This document shows positions 54,368-64,000 of a DNA stretch of 64,000 bases, piece by piece. Below the pieces are notes generated by a model that was given only the letters and a program-made list of their open reading frames with translations, was not told the DNA's origin and ran no database searches. The stretch comes from Deinococcus arboris. GTDB taxonomy: Bacteria > Deinococcota > Deinococci > Deinococcales > Deinococcaceae. The position numbers were made by a program, and so were the translations under genes. The stretch lies in assembly GCF_009755355.1 (NCBI RefSeq), contig NZ_WQLB01000024.1, forward strand, positions 3,755-67,754. The letters are read 5' to 3'. Within the stretch, counting starts at the first letter, position 1; each line of letters opens with the position of its first letter.

Positions 54368-54793
54368 ATGTTCTTCCAGCAAAAAGACCGCCACGAACAG
54401 ATGGCCCGCCTTGACCCGCGTGACACCAACGGCGACGGACAGGTCAGCCCGCAGGAAGCGGCGGCCTACATCCGCGATTACCTGGATAATGCCTCGCCCG
54501 AGGAGCGTCAGCAGATCATGCGCGACTACGTCGGCGGCATGAGCTCAGACCAGCGCCGCGACATGGGCGACGCCATCGTGCGCAGCCCCAGCAACCCGGT
54601 GCAGACTGTCCGTCATGACGACGACGACGACCTGATTGACGCCTACACCCGCACCGCCCAGGCCCCGGCTCAGGACGGCAAGAGTCCCCTAGAGGCGGCC
54701 TTTGCGCCGGGTGGGATGCTCAGCAGCCCGCTGGTAAAGGCCGGGCTGGTGGGGCTGGCCGGCATGATCGGCAGCCGCATGCTCAGGCGGTAA
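54368..54793 (+). CDS. EF-hand-motif protein with C-terminal hydrophobic helix
   Basis: 141 residues. A canonical calcium loop DTNGDGQVSPQE (about 19-30; Asp1, Asn3, Asp5, Val8, Glu12) sits in a dockerin/EF-hand-like half motif. An acidic stretch (HDDDDDLID, about 83-91) and a hydrophobic C-terminal helix (LVKAGLVGLAGMIGSRML) follow. The rest is polar. GGAGG precedes the ATG. Function unknown; calcium binding is predicted from the loop. Confidence 0.65.
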   Translation: MFFQQKDRHEQMARLDPRDTNGDGQVSPQEAAAYIRDYLDNASPEERQQIMRDYVGGMSSDQRRDMGDAIVRSPSNPVQTVRHDDDDDLIDAYTRTAQAPAQDGKSPLEAAFAPGGMLSSPLVKAGLVGLAGMIGSRMLRR

Positions 54794-54899
54794 GAGAAAA
54801 GGGGAGAGGCGGGGCGCGGTGCAAAAGCCACGCCCCGCTTCCATGTCTCTTTTCTTTTCCTCCACCTCAGGCCCACCTCCCCGACTACAATGGCCCGCA

Positions 54900-55985
54900 A
54901 TGCCCCTGTCGTACCTCGCCCGCATTGCCCAGACCCCCGCCCCCACCTTTGAGGAAGGGGTGCGGGCCGCGCTGGTCGCGGCGCTGTGGACCGAGCTGGG
55001 CTACGTCACCGAGCGCGACGACGCCGGCAATGTGCTGACCCGCATCACCCCGCCCGGCACCGAGGGCCGCCCCGCCCTGCTGCTGGCCGCGCACCTGGAC
55101 ACGGTCTTTGAGGCCGGCACCGACGTGACGGTGCGCGAGGAAGGCGGGCGCCTGATCGGCCCTGGCGTGGGGGACAACAGCGCCAGCCTCGCGGTGGTGA
55201 CAGCCCTGCTGCGCGACCTGCGCGGCGCGGCGGTAACCCTGCGCCGCCCGCTCTGGATTGCCGCCAACGTGGGTGAGGAGGGTTTGGGGGATCTACGGGG
55301 CGCCAAGCACCTGCTCTCGCAGCACCGCGCAGCCCTGGGGGCGTTTGTGGCGGTGGACGGCTACCTGGGCATTGCGGTCACGCGGGCGGTAGGGGTGCGG
55401 CGTTACCGGGCGACCTTTGTGGGGCCGGGTGGCCACTCGTGGGGGGACCAGGCGCCCAGCGCCCTGCACGCCCTGGGCCGGGCCATCAGCGCCCTGTACG
55501 GGCTGCATCTGCCCACCAGCCCCCGCACCACCCTGAATGTGGGGGTAGCGGGCGGAGGCACCAGTGTCAATTCGATTGCGGGGCAGGCCGAACTGCTGCT
55601 GGACCTGCGCTCGCTGGACGCCGGCCTGCTCTCGGACCTGGATGCGCGGGCGGTTTCCGTCCTACACGCGGCGGCGCGGGAAGCTGGGGTGCGGGTGCAA
55701 CTGGAGCGGGTGGGGGATCGCCCTGGCGGCGACCTGGACAGCGGCGAACTCCTGCCTCTGGTCCGCGAGGCCGCGCGCGAGGTGCGGGCCGATATCCGCG
55801 TGGCGTCCAGCAGCACCGACGCCAACGCCGCCGTGCCGCATGGCCTGCCCGCCGCCGCCGTGGGGGTGTACCGGGGTGGCAACGCCCACCGCACCGACGA
55901 ATGGGTGCAGCTCAGCAGCCTGGGCCCAGGCCTGCGTTTCCTGCGCCGCCTGGTCGAACTGTATCAGCGGTCACCTGTGGCGTAG
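54900..55985 (+). CDS. M20-family metallopeptidase
   Basis: 361 residues. Zinc-peptidase of the M20/ArgE-DapE group: AAHLDTVFEAG (first metal His and Asp), GVGDNSASL (bridging Asp), ANVGEEGLGDL (catalytic Glu-Glu), a lid dimerisation domain with GGHSWGDQAPSALHAL, and the last His in NAHRTDEW. Substrate unknown (di- or tripeptides are likely). TACAAT at 54886-54891 is 8 nt before the ATG, a leaderless start. Confidence 0.88.
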   Translation: MPLSYLARIAQTPAPTFEEGVRAALVAALWTELGYVTERDDAGNVLTRITPPGTEGRPALLLAAHLDTVFEAGTDVTVREEGGRLIGPGVGDNSASLAVVTALLRDLRGAAVTLRRPLWIAANVGEEGLGDLRGAKHLLSQHRAALGAFVAVDGYLGIAVTRAVGVRRYRATFVGPGGHSWGDQAPSALHALGRAISALYGLHLPTSPRTTLNVGVAGGGTSVNSIAGQAELLLDLRSLDAGLLSDLDARAVSVLHAAAREAGVRVQLERVGDRPGGDLDSGELLPLVREAAREVRADIRVASSSTDANAAVPHGLPAAAVGVYRGGNAHRTDEWVQLSSLGPGLRFLRRLVELYQRSPVA

Positions 55986-56083
55986 CCCAGAAAAAGGTCG
56001 TGTGGGCGGGCGCTTCTTGTGACGTCTATTGCAATTCTGGCCCACCAAATTCCCATCTGCTGCAGGCAGAATAAGGGTCATCC

Positions 56084-57439
56084 ATGACCAGCCCTGTCCC
56101 CCGCCGTCCCGCACCGCGTGTCTTCGCCCGGCCCTCTTTGCCGTTTCTGCGCGCCGCGCGTCTGGGCGGCCTGACCGCCCTGCTGCTGGGCGCGTCGCTG
56201 GCCCCTGGGGCCGCCGCGCAGGGCGTGGTCTCGCCCGCGCAGGACATCTTTAACAAGGTCAACCTGCTGATTCAGAACCAGTACGGCGGCCTGTCCACCG
56301 TGGACCGCGCCGCCCTGACCGAGGAGTATCAGCTGCGCCTGAGCGCCGTGTGCGCGCCTGCGCCCGACACCTGCGAGGAAGCCAAGGCCTACCCCGTGCT
56401 AAGCGCCGAACTCACGGCCCTGGGCGACGACCACAGTTTCTTCAATACCCCTGAGGATTACCGCGAGTTCGTGGCCAGCGCCACCGGCGGTAACCGCCTG
56501 CAATTTGGCGTCAAACTGGCCCGCTTAGACGGCCAGAACCGCGTGGTGACCGAGGTGGTGCCCGGCAGCGCCGCCGCAGAAGCGGGCTTGCAGCGCGGCG
56601 ACGTGCTGCAAACCATCGGCGGCCAGCCCTATGTCTATGAGGACCTGCGCCGCGCCCGCGAGGAAGGCCGGACCATCGTGCTGGGCGTGACGCGCCGCGC
56701 CGAGACGCTGACCCTGACCCTCACGGCACGTGAGAGCAGCACCCGTGACTTGCCGCGCCTGTCGTTCGTGCCTGGCGCCGGGGCCGGCGAGGTGGCGGTG
56801 CTGCGCATCCCCACGTTCCTGTCGGGCGGCGGCATTGCCCAGGGTGTGCATGACCTGGTCGGGCAGGCGCAGGCGAGGGGCGCGACGGGCCTGATTGTGG
56901 ACCTGCGCGGCAACGGCGGCGGCAGCCTGGCCGAGTGCGACAGCGCGGTCAGCGCCTTTGTGCCCAGCCTGACCCGCGTGGCGCGCAGCCCGGACGGCAA
57001 CGACCGCACCGTGGTCAGCCGGGGCACCCGCATTGAAGACGGGATGGTGCGCGGCAGCGTGCGTAACCCCAACCTCTGGAGCGGCCCGGTGGCGGTGCTG
57101 GTGGACGAGGGCAGCGCCTCGTGCAGCGAGTTCTTTGCCTTCGAGATTCAGTACGCCGGGCGCGGCCCCATCATCGGCGAGGAAACTGCGGGCGTGGGCA
57201 ACACCGCCACCCGCGTCTGGCCCGTGGGCGAGGGCGCCGTGCAGCTGACCATCCTGAACTACGCCAAGCCTGACGGCACGCCCTACCCGCAGCGGGTGCA
57301 GCCCGACCAGGCCCGCGCCGAGGGTGAGCCCGAGATTCGCCAGCTCACGCAGGGCGTGGATACCTTGCTGCAAGCAGGCGTGCAGGCGCTGCAAAGTGCG
57401 CCGGCCCTGAGCCTGGACCCTTTCCGGTCGCAGCCGTAA
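56084..57439 (+). CDS. Exported S41-family (C-terminal processing/tail-specific) protease
   Basis: 451 residues. Twin-Arg-rich N-terminus with a hydrophobic signal ending PGAAAQG; a helical region; a PDZ domain (about 140-205, GNRLQFGVKLARLDG...AAEAGLQRGDVL); then the S41 fold, VAVLRIPTFLSGGGI, GLIVDLRGNGGGS, catalytic Ser in DEGSASCSEFFA and GEETAGVGNT. The last motif lacks the Lys of the CtpA-type Ser/Lys dyad (TfGKG), resembling the S41 branch with TAG instead, so the catalytic arrangement is not certain. Periplasmic protein quality control is likely. Confidence 0.85.
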   Translation: MTSPVPRRPAPRVFARPSLPFLRAARLGGLTALLLGASLAPGAAAQGVVSPAQDIFNKVNLLIQNQYGGLSTVDRAALTEEYQLRLSAVCAPAPDTCEEAKAYPVLSAELTALGDDHSFFNTPEDYREFVASATGGNRLQFGVKLARLDGQNRVVTEVVPGSAAAEAGLQRGDVLQTIGGQPYVYEDLRRAREEGRTIVLGVTRRAETLTLTLTARESSTRDLPRLSFVPGAGAGEVAVLRIPTFLSGGGIAQGVHDLVGQAQARGATGLIVDLRGNGGGSLAECDSAVSAFVPSLTRVARSPDGNDRTVVSRGTRIEDGMVRGSVRNPNLWSGPVAVLVDEGSASCSEFFAFEIQYAGRGPIIGEETAGVGNTATRVWPVGEGAVQLTILNYAKPDGTPYPQRVQPDQARAEGEPEIRQLTQGVDTLLQAGVQALQSAPALSLDPFRSQP

Positions 57440-57456
57440 GCCCTGAGCAGGAGCAA

Positions 57457-57484
57457 GCGGCCAGGCCCGGTGGGGTCTGGCCGC
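57457..57484 (+). terminator. Stem-loop after the S41 protease gene
   Basis: GCGGCCAG, a 12-nt loop, CTGGCCGC; perfect 8-bp stem 17 nt past the stop, followed by CCTCTTT. Confidence 0.7.
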
Positions 57485-57538
57485 CCTCTTTGAGGGGCCT
57501 GGCCGTCTAGCCCACTTCGCAGGTCTTCAGACTCCTCT

Positions 57539-57856
57539 TCAATGATTTGTAACAACGGTTGAATCTGGGGGAAGCGAGAGGGAGAAAGAGGCAGACAGGA
57601 GCTGTAGCCTGCTCAACAGCACGTTGTGGCTTCCCGCCTCCCTGCGCCGCTTCTCGTACAGGGTCCCTTTGAGCGCGGCCCAGCCGGGGGTACCGGCTAC
57701 GACCCCATCTCGCAGGCTCCGGAACTTCTCCTTCTGGCTCTTGCCGGCTGCGCCGCTTTCCCAGTTCGCTTGAAGTTCATCGGGGAGTCTGCCCGACTCA
57801 ATCGGAGCCCGTACCCGTTCCACTGGTTTTGACCGCGTTGTGGTGCGCTCTATCAA
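57539..57856 (-). CDS. Possible small protein downstream of the MFS gene
   Basis: Up to 105 residues from a TTG that lies 9 nt after the MFS stop codon. Highly charged (IERTTTRSKPVERVRAPIES, NWESGAAGKSQKEKFRSLRD) and soluble-looking, but no family is recognised. Codon third positions are less GC-rich than in neighbours, and no ribosome site is clear. It may be a decayed gene fragment. Confidence 0.3.
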   Translation of the reverse strand: MIERTTTRSKPVERVRAPIESGRLPDELQANWESGAAGKSQKEKFRSLRDGVVAGTPGWAALKGTLYEKRRREAGSHNVLLSRLQLLSASFSLSLPPDSTVVTNH

Positions 57857-57865
57857 GCGCCACCC

Positions 57866-59092
57866 TCAACTTTCGGCGGCATTCCCATCCGGGCCACCAT
57901 CAAAGCCGCGCAGCGCCCAGGCCAGGCCTACCGCACTGATGCCCCCAATGGCCGCCAGGGTCAGCCACGGCAGGGCGCCCAGGCCCAGGTGAGCGCCCGC
58001 ATCTACCAGCGCGCCGCCCAGCACGCTGCCGGCGGCGCCCCCCACACCCAGGCTGATGGCCGAGAACCCAAAATAACTGCCCACCAGCGCGCCCGGCGAA
58101 AAGCGCGCGGTCAGGGTCTGCTGGGTGGGGTACACGATCATGGTGCCCAGGCTGTACAGCGCCACGCAGGCGAGCAGCGCCGGAAAGGTGCCTGCCAGGC
58201 TCATCAGCCCCAGGCTGAGGCCCACCAGGGCCACGGCGGTAACCAGCGCCGTTCTGACCGGCAGCCAGCGCTCGACCAGGCGCAGCAGCGGATACTGCAG
58301 CAAAACGGCCAGCCCCGCCGAGAGGCCATAGAGCGGCCCTGTGGCCCCCGGCCCGGCCAGGCTGATGGCCTTGAGGGTCACCGCCACGTTGATTTGCGTG
58401 CTCAGGATGAAATAGCCAATCAGGACCAGTGTGAAGCGCCGAAACCGGGTGTCTTTCGCGGCCTGCCGCAGCCCCGCCAGGCTGCTGCCAGGGCGGCCCT
58501 CGGGACGCAGGTGCGGCAGGGTGACGGCCAGCACCAGGCCCGCCAGCACGTATACGCTGGCCGCCACCAGCGCCGCAGTTCGGAAGCCCAGGCCCAGCAG
58601 CGCGGTGCCGAGGAGGGGCCCCGTCACCATGCCAGCGTTGCCCGACAGGCTGGTCAGGCTGAACATGCGGGTGCGGTGGTCGGGGTGGGTGACCTGGGTA
58701 ATGGCCGCACTCTTGGGCGCGTCAAACAGGCCGCCGCCCACCCCGGCCAGCAGCGCCGAGGCGAGCAGCTCGGGCAGGCTGTCCGAAAAGCCCATCCAGG
58801 CAAAGCCCAGGGTCCGCAGCGCGCAGCCCCACACGATCAGTGGTTTTGGTCCCAGGCGGTCGGCCCAGGCGCCGCCAAATACGGTCAGGCCCTGCTGGGT
58901 CAACTGGCGCAGGCCCAGCACCAGCCCCACGCTGGCCGCCGCCCAGCCCAGCCCGCCCTGGGCCACTGGACCGCTGAAATGCACCGTGACGAGGGGAATC
59001 ACGGCAAAGAAACCGCCCCACATCAGAAAGTTGGCGGCCACGAGGCCCAGCTGCGCCGCCGAGGGGCGAAAGGGAACGGGGGGTGTCCTCAC
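57866..59092 (-). CDS. Major facilitator superfamily transporter
   Basis: 408 residues with about 12 hydrophobic helices. The MFS motif GGAWADRLGPKPL lies between helices 2 and 3, and FDAPKSAAITQ after helix 4-5 resembles drug-efflux members (MdtH-like). Substrate unknown. The start is the GTG at 59092, because TAGCCT (complement of 59100-59105) is 7 nt upstream, the leaderless pattern; a longer frame upstream is rejected. Confidence 0.87.
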   Translation of the reverse strand: MRTPPVPFRPSAAQLGLVAANFLMWGGFFAVIPLVTVHFSGPVAQGGLGWAAASVGLVLGLRQLTQQGLTVFGGAWADRLGPKPLIVWGCALRTLGFAWMGFSDSLPELLASALLAGVGGGLFDAPKSAAITQVTHPDHRTRMFSLTSLSGNAGMVTGPLLGTALLGLGFRTAALVAASVYVLAGLVLAVTLPHLRPEGRPGSSLAGLRQAAKDTRFRRFTLVLIGYFILSTQINVAVTLKAISLAGPGATGPLYGLSAGLAVLLQYPLLRLVERWLPVRTALVTAVALVGLSLGLMSLAGTFPALLACVALYSLGTMIVYPTQQTLTARFSPGALVGSYFGFSAISLGVGGAAGSVLGGALVDAGAHLGLGALPWLTLAAIGGISAVGLAWALRGFDGGPDGNAAES

Positions 59093-59404
59093 GCCGGGCA
59101 GGCTACACCCGGCCGGCCTGGCGTTGTCCCGCTGGCCGACACCAGGGTAGAGGTGATTCTGGCCTCGCGTAAGGACGCTCACTCCAGAGCAGCCTTAGAG
59201 ACCAGCGCTGCCACACAGCCTTTGCGGCTGAGACCGTGACCCTGAAGAAAGTTCTGTTGGTCTTTTTGATCTGCTCAAAGGCGCGGGGCCAAGCTCACAG
59301 CAGCTGCCAGGTCCACCCACAGACCAGGGTTCCGCCGCTCTCTCGCCGCGTTCGCCTAAGGAGCGGCCAGTGGTCACCACCAGTGGCCGCTCTGGGTTCT
59401 GCTC
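59093..59404. other. 312-bp region between MFS promoter and APC permease 3' end
   Basis: Holds the MFS promoter at its left end and a strong stem-loop (59361-59392) downstream of the APC permease. The stretch 59110-59355 shows no convincing frame or other signal. Confidence 0.4.
59361..59392 (-). terminator. Stem-loop after the APC permease gene
   Basis: GAGCGGCCA-C-TGGT, a 4-nt loop, ACCA-C-TGGCCGCTC (read on the minus strand): 13 pairs with one C-C mismatch, 12 nt past the stop. No clear U-tract. Confidence 0.65.
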
Positions 59405-61582
<2,178 letters not shown>

Positions 61583-61657
61583 ATGCGGCAGCCTACTCCA
61601 CTGCCGCGCGGGGGTGGGCAGGGGTCTGCCTGCCCTGGCCCCCGTACTGTGAAGGCC

Positions 61658-62557
61658 ATGAGTCTCCTGACCCCTCTGGCCCCTGGCGTCTTTTACCTGC
61701 CGGGCGCGGTGAATAGCCTCGTGCTGGCCAATGGTCACGGCGGGGCGCTGCTGGTGGATACCGGGCTGGACGACAGCCACGCGCGCAAACTGCTGCGGGC
61801 TGTCGAGGGCGAGGGCCTGACGCCCAGCGCTGTCCTGAACACCCACAGCCACGCCGACCACCACGGTGGCAACGCCTTTCTTCTCAAGCGTTTTCCGGGG
61901 CTAGAGGTCTACGCGCCGCCGCTGGAAGCCGCCATCATCACCCAGCCGCTGCTGGAACCCTGGGGGCTGTTTGGCGCCCGGCCTCCGCGCGAGTTGCAGG
62001 GTAAATTTCTGCTGGCCCCGGCCAGTCCCGCGCGGCCGCTGCCAGCCACCGGTCCCCTGACGCTGGGCGGCGTCACCTTGGAGCTGCTGGAGGTGCCTGG
62101 GCATGCCCTCCAGATGGTGGCGGTGCGCGCCGGTGACGTGCTGTATGCCGCCGACGCCCTGTTTGGCCCGGAGGCGCTGGAGAAGCATCCCCTGACTTTC
62201 TGTGCCGATTCGGCGGCGCAGAAAGCCAGTGCCGCGCGGCTGGGGAGCTTGCCCGGCGTGCGGGTGACCCTGCCCGGCCACGGCACCCCCACCACCGACC
62301 TGCCGGGGCTGGCCGCCGCCAATCTGGCGGCCTACGCGCGCACCACGGCGGCGGTGCTGGGCGCGGTGGAGATGGGGCCAGCCTCCCCCGATGAACTCCT
62401 GGGGCGCGTGTGCGAGGCGCTGGGCGTGACGATGACCACTGTGGGGGCGGCGGTACTGAACCGGGCGGTGGTGGCGGCCCACCTGACCGAACTGCTGGAG
62501 GCCGGCCAGGTGACCCTCAGCGTGCAGCCCAGCGGCCTGACCTTCGCCCGAGCGTGA
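61658..62557 (+). CDS. Metallo-beta-lactamase fold hydrolase
   Basis: 299 residues. Metal motif [10 protein letters not shown] (about 62-71), further ligands in VPGHALQMV and AADALFG, and a late LPGHGTP His. A C-terminal helical domain (about 230-299) resembles the LACTB2-type winged extension of some MBL proteins. Substrate unknown (thioester or nuclease are the usual options). TACTGT at 61645-61650 is 7 nt before the ATG. Divergent from the APC permease. Confidence 0.88.
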   Translation: MSLLTPLAPGVFYLPGAVNSLVLANGHGGALLVDTGLDDSHARKLLRAVEGEGLTPSAVLNTHSHADHHGGNAFLLKRFPGLEVYAPPLEAAIITQPLLEPWGLFGARPPRELQGKFLLAPASPARPLPATGPLTLGGVTLELLEVPGHALQMVAVRAGDVLYAADALFGPEALEKHPLTFCADSAAQKASAARLGSLPGVRVTLPGHGTPTTDLPGLAAANLAAYARTTAAVLGAVEMGPASPDELLGRVCEALGVTMTTVGAAVLNRAVVAAHLTELLEAGQVTLSVQPSGLTFARA

Positions 62558-62605
62558 AGAAAGCCCGTATAGGCGCCGGCTGCGGCCCGGCGGTACGGTG
62601 ACCGC

Positions 62606-63298
62606 ATGACCAAGAAAGGCAAGAGTAGCCCCGACAAGACCAGCGCGGCCAAGGGCGCCGACAGGAGCGCCGATAAGAGCAAGACCAAGAAGGACCGCCT
62701 GAGCGCCGAAGGGTCAGCTCCAGCCGCGACCAGCGACGGCAAGCCTGTGGCGGGCCAGGCCACCGGCAGTGCCGGAGCCGACGCCGCACACCTGAACACT
62801 ACCAACAACGCCCTGGTGGACCACGCTTACCTCTCTGAAGATGAGTTCGGCACCGTGGCCGAGACCCTGCAGCGCAACCTGGCGACCACCATCAGCCTGT
62901 ACCTGAAATTCAAGAAGTACCACTGGGACATTCGGGGGCGGTTCTTCCGTGACCTGCACCTGGCCTATGACGAGTTCATTGCCGAGATTTTCCCCGGCAT
63001 TGACGAGCAGGCCGAGCGCCTGGTGGCCCTGGGCGGCAGCCCCATTGCCGCGCCTGCCGACATTGAGCGCCACAGCACTGTGCAGGTGCCCACCGAAACT
63101 GTGCGCGACGCCCGAACCCAGGTGGCCGACCTGGTGGCCGACCTGACCCGCGTGGGCAAGGGCTACCGCGACGATTCGCAGACTGTGGACGAGGCCAATG
63201 ACCCCGCCACTGCTGACATGTACAACGGCTACGCGCAGACCATCGACAAGATTCGCTGGATGCTTCAGGCCATGATGGACGACCAGTATCTGAACTAG
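62606..63298 (+). CDS. dps: Dps-family DNA-protecting ferritin-like protein (Dps1 type)
   Basis: 230 residues. A long Lys/Ser/Ala-rich N-terminal tail (about 1-65) precedes the four-helix ferritin-like core. Ferroxidase residues are present: KKYHWDIRG (His) and HLAYDEFIAEIFPGIDEQAERL (Asp, Glu). The tail and core closely resemble D. radiodurans Dps1, whose tail binds DNA and a further metal. Iron storage and DNA protection under oxidative stress or desiccation. TACGGT at 62594-62599 is 6 nt before the ATG. Confidence 0.94.
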   Translation: MTKKGKSSPDKTSAAKGADRSADKSKTKKDRLSAEGSAPAATSDGKPVAGQATGSAGADAAHLNTTNNALVDHAYLSEDEFGTVAETLQRNLATTISLYLKFKKYHWDIRGRFFRDLHLAYDEFIAEIFPGIDEQAERLVALGGSPIAAPADIERHSTVQVPTETVRDARTQVADLVADLTRVGKGYRDDSQTVDEANDPATADMYNGYAQTIDKIRWMLQAMMDDQYLN

Positions 63299-63305
63299 CA
63301 GCAGA

Positions 63306-63348
63306 CTCCAGAGCACTTGAGGAAACTTTGTCCTCAAGTGCTCTGGAG
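63306..63348. terminator. Perfect 18-bp inverted repeat after dps
   Basis: CTCCAGAGCACTTGAGGA, a 7-nt loop (AACTTTG), TCCTCAAGTGCTCTGGAG. It starts 7 nt after the dps stop codon. It lacks a U-tract and is only moderately GC-rich, unlike the standard terminators here; an mRNA 3' stabiliser is equally likely. Confidence 0.6.
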
Positions 63349-63492
63349 AGAACGGAGACTGAACGCATCAGCAGAAGTGGAAGCGCGGGGCCAACGGCGC
63401 CCCAATTGGCAGTCGCTGTGAGGTTCGCAGAGCCGAGCAAGCGAGAGGCCGCCAGATCTTGCCAGTGCCTCACCCCTTTCTAGAAGACACCT

Positions 63493-63984
63493 ATGCCCAA
63501 ATTTGACTACTCCCTGGATTACCGCACCCTGGACCTGCGCGCCCACCCCGAGCTGTACCGGGTGGGGGTGGGGGAACAGGGGGTGCTACTGGTGCAGCCA
63601 TACAAGGGCGAGATTCTGCCGCACTGGCGCTTTGCCACGCCGGACGCTGCGCGTGAAAGCAGTGAGACCATTTACGGCCTGTTCCTGGATTACCTGAAAG
63701 CCGGTGACTTTGTGGGCGCCGATATGGCCCGCAAGTTCCTGCAAATGGGCTTTACCCGGTCGCGGCGCTACGCCAACCACAAGGGCGGCAAAAAGTACGA
63801 CGGCCCCGTACCCGACGACAAGAAAGGCCAGAGCGGCGCCCACGGCCGCCCCGAACTGCCCCGCACTCCCGAAGACCCGGTCAAGGCCGAATCGGCCCGT
63901 ATATTCAAGGCCAAGTGGGACCAGGCCGAAGCGAACGAGGACTACGCCCGGCAGAAGAAGGAACACAAGGCGAAGTATGGCTAG
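63493..63984 (+). CDS. DUF4385 family protein
   Basis: 163 residues. The DUF4385 signature runs through the protein: KFDYSLDYRTLDLRAHPELYRVG, GEQGVLLVQPYKGEILPHWRF, GDFVGADMARKFLQMGFTRSRRYANHKGG. The C-terminal ~60 residues are charged and low-complexity. Function unknown in the family. The upstream 190 bp contain the post-dps hairpin and no clear -10 at leaderless spacing. Confidence 0.88.
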   Translation: MPKFDYSLDYRTLDLRAHPELYRVGVGEQGVLLVQPYKGEILPHWRFATPDAARESSETIYGLFLDYLKAGDFVGADMARKFLQMGFTRSRRYANHKGGKKYDGPVPDDKKGQSGAHGRPELPRTPEDPVKAESARIFKAKWDQAEANEDYARQKKEHKAKYG

Positions 63985-64000
63985 AGGTAGAAGGCAGGTG

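Larger units (their letters stand above)
57440..57865. other. 426-bp region between S41 protease and MFS genes
   Basis: Contains the protease terminator (57457-57484) and the short minus-strand frame described separately. The stretch 57490-57540 has mixed composition and no recognised feature. Third-codon GC bias in the short frame is weak compared with true genes in the window. Confidence 0.4.

Overview
The window is a high-GC (roughly two-thirds G+C) chromosomal segment that looks like Deinococcus. The reasons are a Thermus/Deinococcus-style type IV pilus ATPase and pilin operon, a Dps with a long Lys/Ser-rich N-terminal tail, a chelatase of the D. radiodurans DR2241 type, a LysN-like aminotransferase, and a recurrent TANNNT box 6-8 nt upstream of start codons (the leaderless-mRNA arrangement described for Deinococcus). 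No species name can be given from sequence alone.

Layout. 1-9.9 kb: the pilus ATPase pilB/pilF, a YqeG-type phosphatase coupled to the laccase-domain protein PgeF, divergent fabI, an isochorismatase-like pseudoenzyme coupled to an M42 aminopeptidase, an IclR regulator and a dynamin-like GTPase. 10.1-14.4 kb: a four-gene prepilin operon matching the Thermus pilA1-A2-A3-comZ order, closed by a bidirectional terminator shared with obg. 14.5-16.5 kb: rplU-rpmA-obg. 16.9-23.7 kb: a DUF1232 protein, a lipoprotein, a two-component system, a nucleotidyltransferase, a ferredoxin, a CorA-like channel, a DUF4262 protein and DoxX. 23.8-26.8 kb: a tightly overlapping operon lysN-like/mazG-like/murI/rph. 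26.9-32.1 kb: fba, a secreted protein, a large secreted subtilisin and a CBS protein. 32.3-36.6 kb: the dnaK-grpE-dnaJ chaperone locus with a VF530-ankyrin fusion inserted and a promoter flanked by an HspR-type (HAIR) operator. 37.9-43.2 kb: dnaE carrying a 435-residue homing intein. 43.2-45.24 kb: a strikingly AT-rich island with a solitary reverse transcriptase preceded by a densely structured RNA. 45.25-52.4 kb: the pur operon (purC, methyltransferase, purS, purQ, membrane protein, MOSC protein, purL, purF). 52.7-64 kb: a CbiX/DR2241 chelatase, an EF-hand protein, M20 and S41 peptidases, MFS and APC transporters, a metallo-beta-lactamase fold hydrolase, dps and a DUF4385 protein.

Most of the window is housekeeping. 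The exceptional element is the reverse-transcriptase island directly downstream of purF. On the RT strand the 240 nt before the RT contain an H-type pseudoknot (8 bp and 10 bp perfect helices), two GNRA-tetraloop hairpins and a larger nested stem-loop around a perfect TATAAT. The RT has group II-type catalytic motifs, but I see no intron domain V and no maturase or endonuclease module, so it is a candidate stand-alone RT plus ncRNA system (defence RT or domesticated group II derivative). The dnaE intein, three residues from the cyanobacterial split-intein site and flanked by AT-rich extein codons suggestive of homing co-conversion, is a second mobile element only 2 kb away.
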